From NCBI GenBank assembly GCA_009684515.1, contig WKKS01000001.1:558001-622000 (forward strand): 64,000 nt of DNA, read 5' to 3'. Below the pieces are notes generated by a model that saw nothing but the letters and a program-made list of their open reading frames with translations, searched no databases and had not been told where the DNA came from. The translations under genes and the position numbers were made by a program. This DNA is from Geobacter sp. GTDB lineage: Bacteria; Desulfobacterota; Desulfuromonadia; Geobacterales; Pseudopelobacteraceae. Positions 61,561 to 64,000 of the stretch are shown here, one piece after another (positions within the stretch are counted from its first letter, which is position 1; each line of letters begins with the position of its first letter).

Positions 61561-62570
61561 TGACAGTCATGCCACAAGTGTCGATACTCATGCCGGTACG
61601 CAATGAAGAGTTGTACCTTCAAGCATCGCTGAACTCACTCTACGCCCAGACCTTTACCAACTGGGAGTTGGTAGTGGTTGATGATGGTTCAAGCGACCGC
61701 ACTCCCGCCATTCTCTTGGCAGCCGCCGCCGGAGACAGCCGGGTGCAGGTTATTCGTCGTGAAGGGGGAGGACTGGTGGCGGCGCTCAACGCCGGACTGG
61801 AAGCATGTCGCGCACCGTTGCTGGCACGCATGGACGGTGACGACATCAGTCACCCCGATCGTCTTGCGAAACAGACAGAGTTCCTGAATGCACACCCGGA
61901 CACCGGCCTGGTGGCCAGCAGTTTTCGGCATTTCCCGCGTACTTCACTGAAACAGGGCATGGTTGATTACGAGAGCTGGCAGAATTCATTACAGGATCAT
62001 GACCGGATTATGCGGGATCTATTTGTTGAATCACCATTTGTGCATCCAAGCATTATGACCCGCCGGACAATTCTGGAGCGACTTGGGGGTTATCGTGATT
62101 GTGGCTGGGCGGAAGATTACGACCTCTGGCTGCGCATGGCGACAAGCGGCGTACACTTCGCCCGCTTGCCGGACCATCTCTTTTTCTGGCGAGACCACCC
62201 CGAACGTGCCACACGCACAATGGACGAATATTCAACCAACGCCTTCCGCAGCTGCAAACTGAACCACCTGAAACAAGGTTTTCTGAATAACTGCTCCAAA
62301 GTCGTCATGGCCGGAGCCGGGATTGAGGCAAGGGCCTGGCAGCGCATGCTGGCGGCGGAAGGAATCAGGGTTTCGCACTGGCTGGATGTAGATCCGCGCA
62401 AGATCGGGCGCACTCTTCACGATGCGCCGGTTACCAGAACAGAAGATTTGGATCTTTCGGGAAGAAAAATGCTGGCTGCGATCGGTGTTCGCGGGGCTCG
62501 GGAGCAATTCCGGACTCTGGCGCTTAAGCGGGGTTGGCAGGAAGGAATGGACTTTATTAGTGTTGCATGA
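61560..62570 (+). CDS. Family 2 glycosyltransferase with a C-terminal Rossmann-like region
   Basis: A 336-residue soluble glycosyltransferase. The GT-A domain (about 1-230) has VSILMPVRNEE, VVDDGSSDRTP and MDGDDISHPDR (the DxD metal site), and AEDYDLWLRM acceptor-side acid. The last ~95 residues do not belong to GT2: they read VVMAGAGIEARAWQRML, LDVDPRKIGRTL and AAIGVRGAREQFRTL, like the nucleotide-binding part of PglD-type sugar enzymes. It starts at ATG 61560 (GTG 61557 possible), overlapping the lipoprotein stop. Confidence 0.85.
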   Translation: MTVMPQVSILMPVRNEELYLQASLNSLYAQTFTNWELVVVDDGSSDRTPAILLAAAAGDSRVQVIRREGGGLVAALNAGLEACRAPLLARMDGDDISHPDRLAKQTEFLNAHPDTGLVASSFRHFPRTSLKQGMVDYESWQNSLQDHDRIMRDLFVESPFVHPSIMTRRTILERLGGYRDCGWAEDYDLWLRMATSGVHFARLPDHLFFWRDHPERATRTMDEYSTNAFRSCKLNHLKQGFLNNCSKVVMAGAGIEARAWQRMLAAEGIRVSHWLDVDPRKIGRTLHDAPVTRTEDLDLSGRKMLAAIGVRGAREQFRTLALKRGWQEGMDFISVA

Positions 62571-62606
62571 TAAAAATGACGCGTGTTTCCGGGAGGTACC
62601 AATATA

Positions 62607-62981
62607 ATGAAACAGATCATTTCGTTATTGATTATCGCACTTTTCTTCGCAGCACCTGCCATGGCCACACAGGATGATGAGCTGCTGGAGAAGATCAACA
62701 AACTCGAACAGCAGATCCAAGAGCTCAAGGAACTTAAAGCGCAACAAAAAGCGGGTACAGTAAAGCAGGAACAATGCCTGAAGGCGGTCGGACGGGAAAA
62801 GTTCTGCACATGCTTAGGTGAAAGCCTTCCGCGGGAAGTTAGCTTTGAACAGTACATACACACTATTGTGACTCCAAAAGATACGCTCGGTTATGCAGGC
62901 ATGACAGCGGAACAGCAAAAAGTCATCGATCTAACAATTGAAGTACGCGAAAAATGCATAGAAAAGGGGTTTTTCAAATGA
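62607..62981 (+). CDS. Small exported coiled-coil protein
   Basis: A 124-residue protein with a signal peptide (MKQIISLLIIALFFAAPAMA), a coiled coil (LLEKINKLEQQIQELKELKAQ) and a Cys-containing C-terminal half (CLKAVGREKFCTCLG, ending in CIEKGFFK). GGGAGG lies before the start. Four cysteines in the mature part may form disulfides. It ends in the start of the DUF2288 gene. No family recognised. Confidence 0.7.
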   Translation: MKQIISLLIIALFFAAPAMATQDDELLEKINKLEQQIQELKELKAQQKAGTVKQEQCLKAVGREKFCTCLGESLPREVSFEQYIHTIVTPKDTLGYAGMTAEQQKVIDLTIEVREKCIEKGFFK

Positions 62982-63280
62982 TTCCCAGCAAAGAAGAACT
63001 GGCACTATCAATTGATGAAGCAGAGTGGAGCTGCCTGAAGGCACATCTGGAACGGGGTGGGCTGATTCTGGTGGACGACTCGCTGGACCTTGCCGATACC
63101 GCGCTTAAGGTGGCCTCTGACGACATCGACGTTATTCAGAACCTGGTTGAAAGCGGGATGATCGGCAAACCGTCTGAATCCAAAATCCGCGCCTGGGATG
63201 ATAACAAAATGAAAAAGTTTGCCATGCTGATCGTCAGCCCCTACGTACTTTTTCAGGAAAAAGTGCCCACGTTTCACTAA
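62978..63280 (+). CDS. DUF2288 family protein
   Basis: A 100-residue soluble protein. The segment around LILVDDSLDLADTALKVASD and the final VSPYVLFQEK match the DUF2288 family (a short helical protein, function unknown). Its ATG overlaps the stop of the previous gene (ATGA), so they are translated together. Confidence 0.82.
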   Translation: MIPSKEELALSIDEAEWSCLKAHLERGGLILVDDSLDLADTALKVASDDIDVIQNLVESGMIGKPSESKIRAWDDNKMKKFAMLIVSPYVLFQEKVPTFH

Positions 63281-63297
63281 CCGGCCGGGAGATTACG

Positions 63298-63957
63298 TTG
63301 GATATAAAGCTTAACAGCACAGAGGTCCGGGTACTTGGCAGCCTGGTGGAAAAAGAACTGACGACGCCCGAGTATTACCCGCTTTCGCTCAATTCGCTGA
63401 CCAATGCCTGCAACCAGAAATCCAACCGCGACCCCGTAATGGCACTGACGGAAGAGGAAGTAGTACGGGCACTGGATTCGCTCCGCTTCAAGCAACTGTC
63501 GGTAATCTCGGCCGATGGCGGCCGGGTCCCGAAATACCGCCATCTACTGGCTGAGAAACTTGGACTGGTTCCGGCGGAACAGTCGGTGATCTGTGAACTG
63601 CTGCTACGCGGACCGCAGACGGTTGGTGAACTGCGGACGAGATGCGAGCGGATGCACCCTTTTGGCGATCTGTCCGCAATGGAGGAAGTACTGAAAGAAC
63701 TGATGGAGCGCGAATCCCCTTTCATTGCCCTGATGCCGCGTCAACCAGGTAGAAAGGAAGGTCGCTACGCCCAGCTGTTTTCTGAATTGCCGGAAGCGGG
63801 CGACGATTATGCGGAAAAAGCTCCCGAAGCTGCCCGGCAACGGGTAATGGCGGAAAACGAGCGGATCGCGAAATTGGAAGAGGAAGTCACAGCCCTGCAA
63901 GTTGAGGTGGCAAATCTCCGGCAGTTGATGGAGGAGTTCAAAAAACAGTTTGAGTGA
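63298..63957 (+). CDS. UPF0502/DUF480 family protein (YceH-like)
   Basis: A 219-residue protein with two winged-helix domains (LGSLVEKELTTPEYYPLSLN, CNQKSNRDPVM, and SVICELLLRGPQTVGELRTR) and a C-terminal coiled coil (about 180-219). The family is DNA-binding in form but uncharacterised. It starts at TTG 63298 with GGGAG 8 nt upstream, and follows the DUF2288 gene by 17 nt. Confidence 0.88.
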   Translation: MDIKLNSTEVRVLGSLVEKELTTPEYYPLSLNSLTNACNQKSNRDPVMALTEEEVVRALDSLRFKQLSVISADGGRVPKYRHLLAEKLGLVPAEQSVICELLLRGPQTVGELRTRCERMHPFGDLSAMEEVLKELMERESPFIALMPRQPGRKEGRYAQLFSELPEAGDDYAEKAPEAARQRVMAENERIAKLEEEVTALQVEVANLRQLMEEFKKQFE

Positions 63958-64000
63958 GCCTTTTGGCAACCAGGCAATATACAGTGTATGAGGCGAATGT

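Noticed and set aside
63963..64000. Possible TTG start of another gene at the right edge
   Set aside because: Only about a dozen codons are visible and there is no clear ribosome-binding site, so it cannot be supported.

Overview
The window looks like chromosomal DNA of a Geobacter-type Desulfuromonadia bacterium (order Geobacterales). The inference rests on gene content read from the translations: an octaheme c-type cytochrome beside a DUF3373-like porin, a globin-coupled sensor of the Geobacter sulfurreducens GsGCS type, the MglA/MglB polarity GTPase pair, HDOD and GGDEF/EAL signalling proteins, a carboxynorspermidine-type polyamine pathway and a DUF2155 lipoprotein. Base composition is moderate and even. 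I saw no transposase, integrase, phage gene or CRISPR array, so this is core-like chromosome, not an island.

Layout. 1-1209: two related zinc-ribbon proteins (minus strand, one cut by the left edge). 1226-1486: an independently transcribed structured RNA, best read as a 6S RNA candidate, with its own promoter and terminator. 1505-6414: DAHP synthase with a Crp/Fnr regulator, then transketolase with ThiL. 6588-11002: a c-di-GMP signalling pair (HDOD/GAF/histidine kinase, and REC/PAS/GGDEF/EAL). 11139-14192: small heat-shock protein and Lon. 14242-19089: polyamine operon speA, carboxynorspermidine dehydrogenase and decarboxylase, plus a small protein. 19181-24601: priA, a receiver-kinase hybrid and an ABC exporter. 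24695-30605: hypB-hypF-hypC-hypD, a heme-globin membrane sensor and a HAD phosphatase. 30580-36739: tandem OmpA-domain protein, a divergent diadenylate-cyclase-like protein, SlyD and a chemoreceptor. 36869-40644: octaheme cytochrome, small exported protein and porin. 41081-43600: Cys-rich protein, degenerate deacetylase, universal stress protein and IclR regulator. 43668-47862: DUF4177-like protein, polA, a GGQ rescue-factor-like protein, a NUDIX hydrolase and a CheY-like receiver. 48080-51349: plsC, rnhA, DUF2155 lipoprotein, tRNA-Ser(GCT) and mglB-mglA. 51543-58865: LOG protein, a transpeptidase PBP, lpxH, a UPF0158 protein, an AI-2E family permease and copA. 58874-63957: tpx, a CoA-type NUDIX hydrolase, an M23 peptidase, a small lipoprotein, a glycosyltransferase and three small conserved genes.

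How parts work together. Stop/start overlaps (ATGA or TGATG) mark translational coupling in the zinc-ribbon pair, the c-di-GMP pair, hypC-hypD, deacetylase/Cys-rich protein, DUF4177/polA, receiver/NUDIX, NUDIX/tpx and the DUF2288 gene. The recurring themes are sensing of redox state or gases and nucleotide signalling (Crp/Fnr, bis-His globin sensor, c-di-GMP enzymes, DAC-like domain) next to respiratory machinery (octaheme cytochrome, hydrogenase maturation).

The best candidates for something little described are the divergent DAC-like protein, the globin/PsiE-like sensor cotranscribed with hypD, the octaheme cytochrome/small protein/porin module, the paired zinc-ribbon proteins, and the deacetylase with an altered NodB motif coupled to a Cys-rich protein. 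No function here was verified by a database search; all calls come from motif reading.
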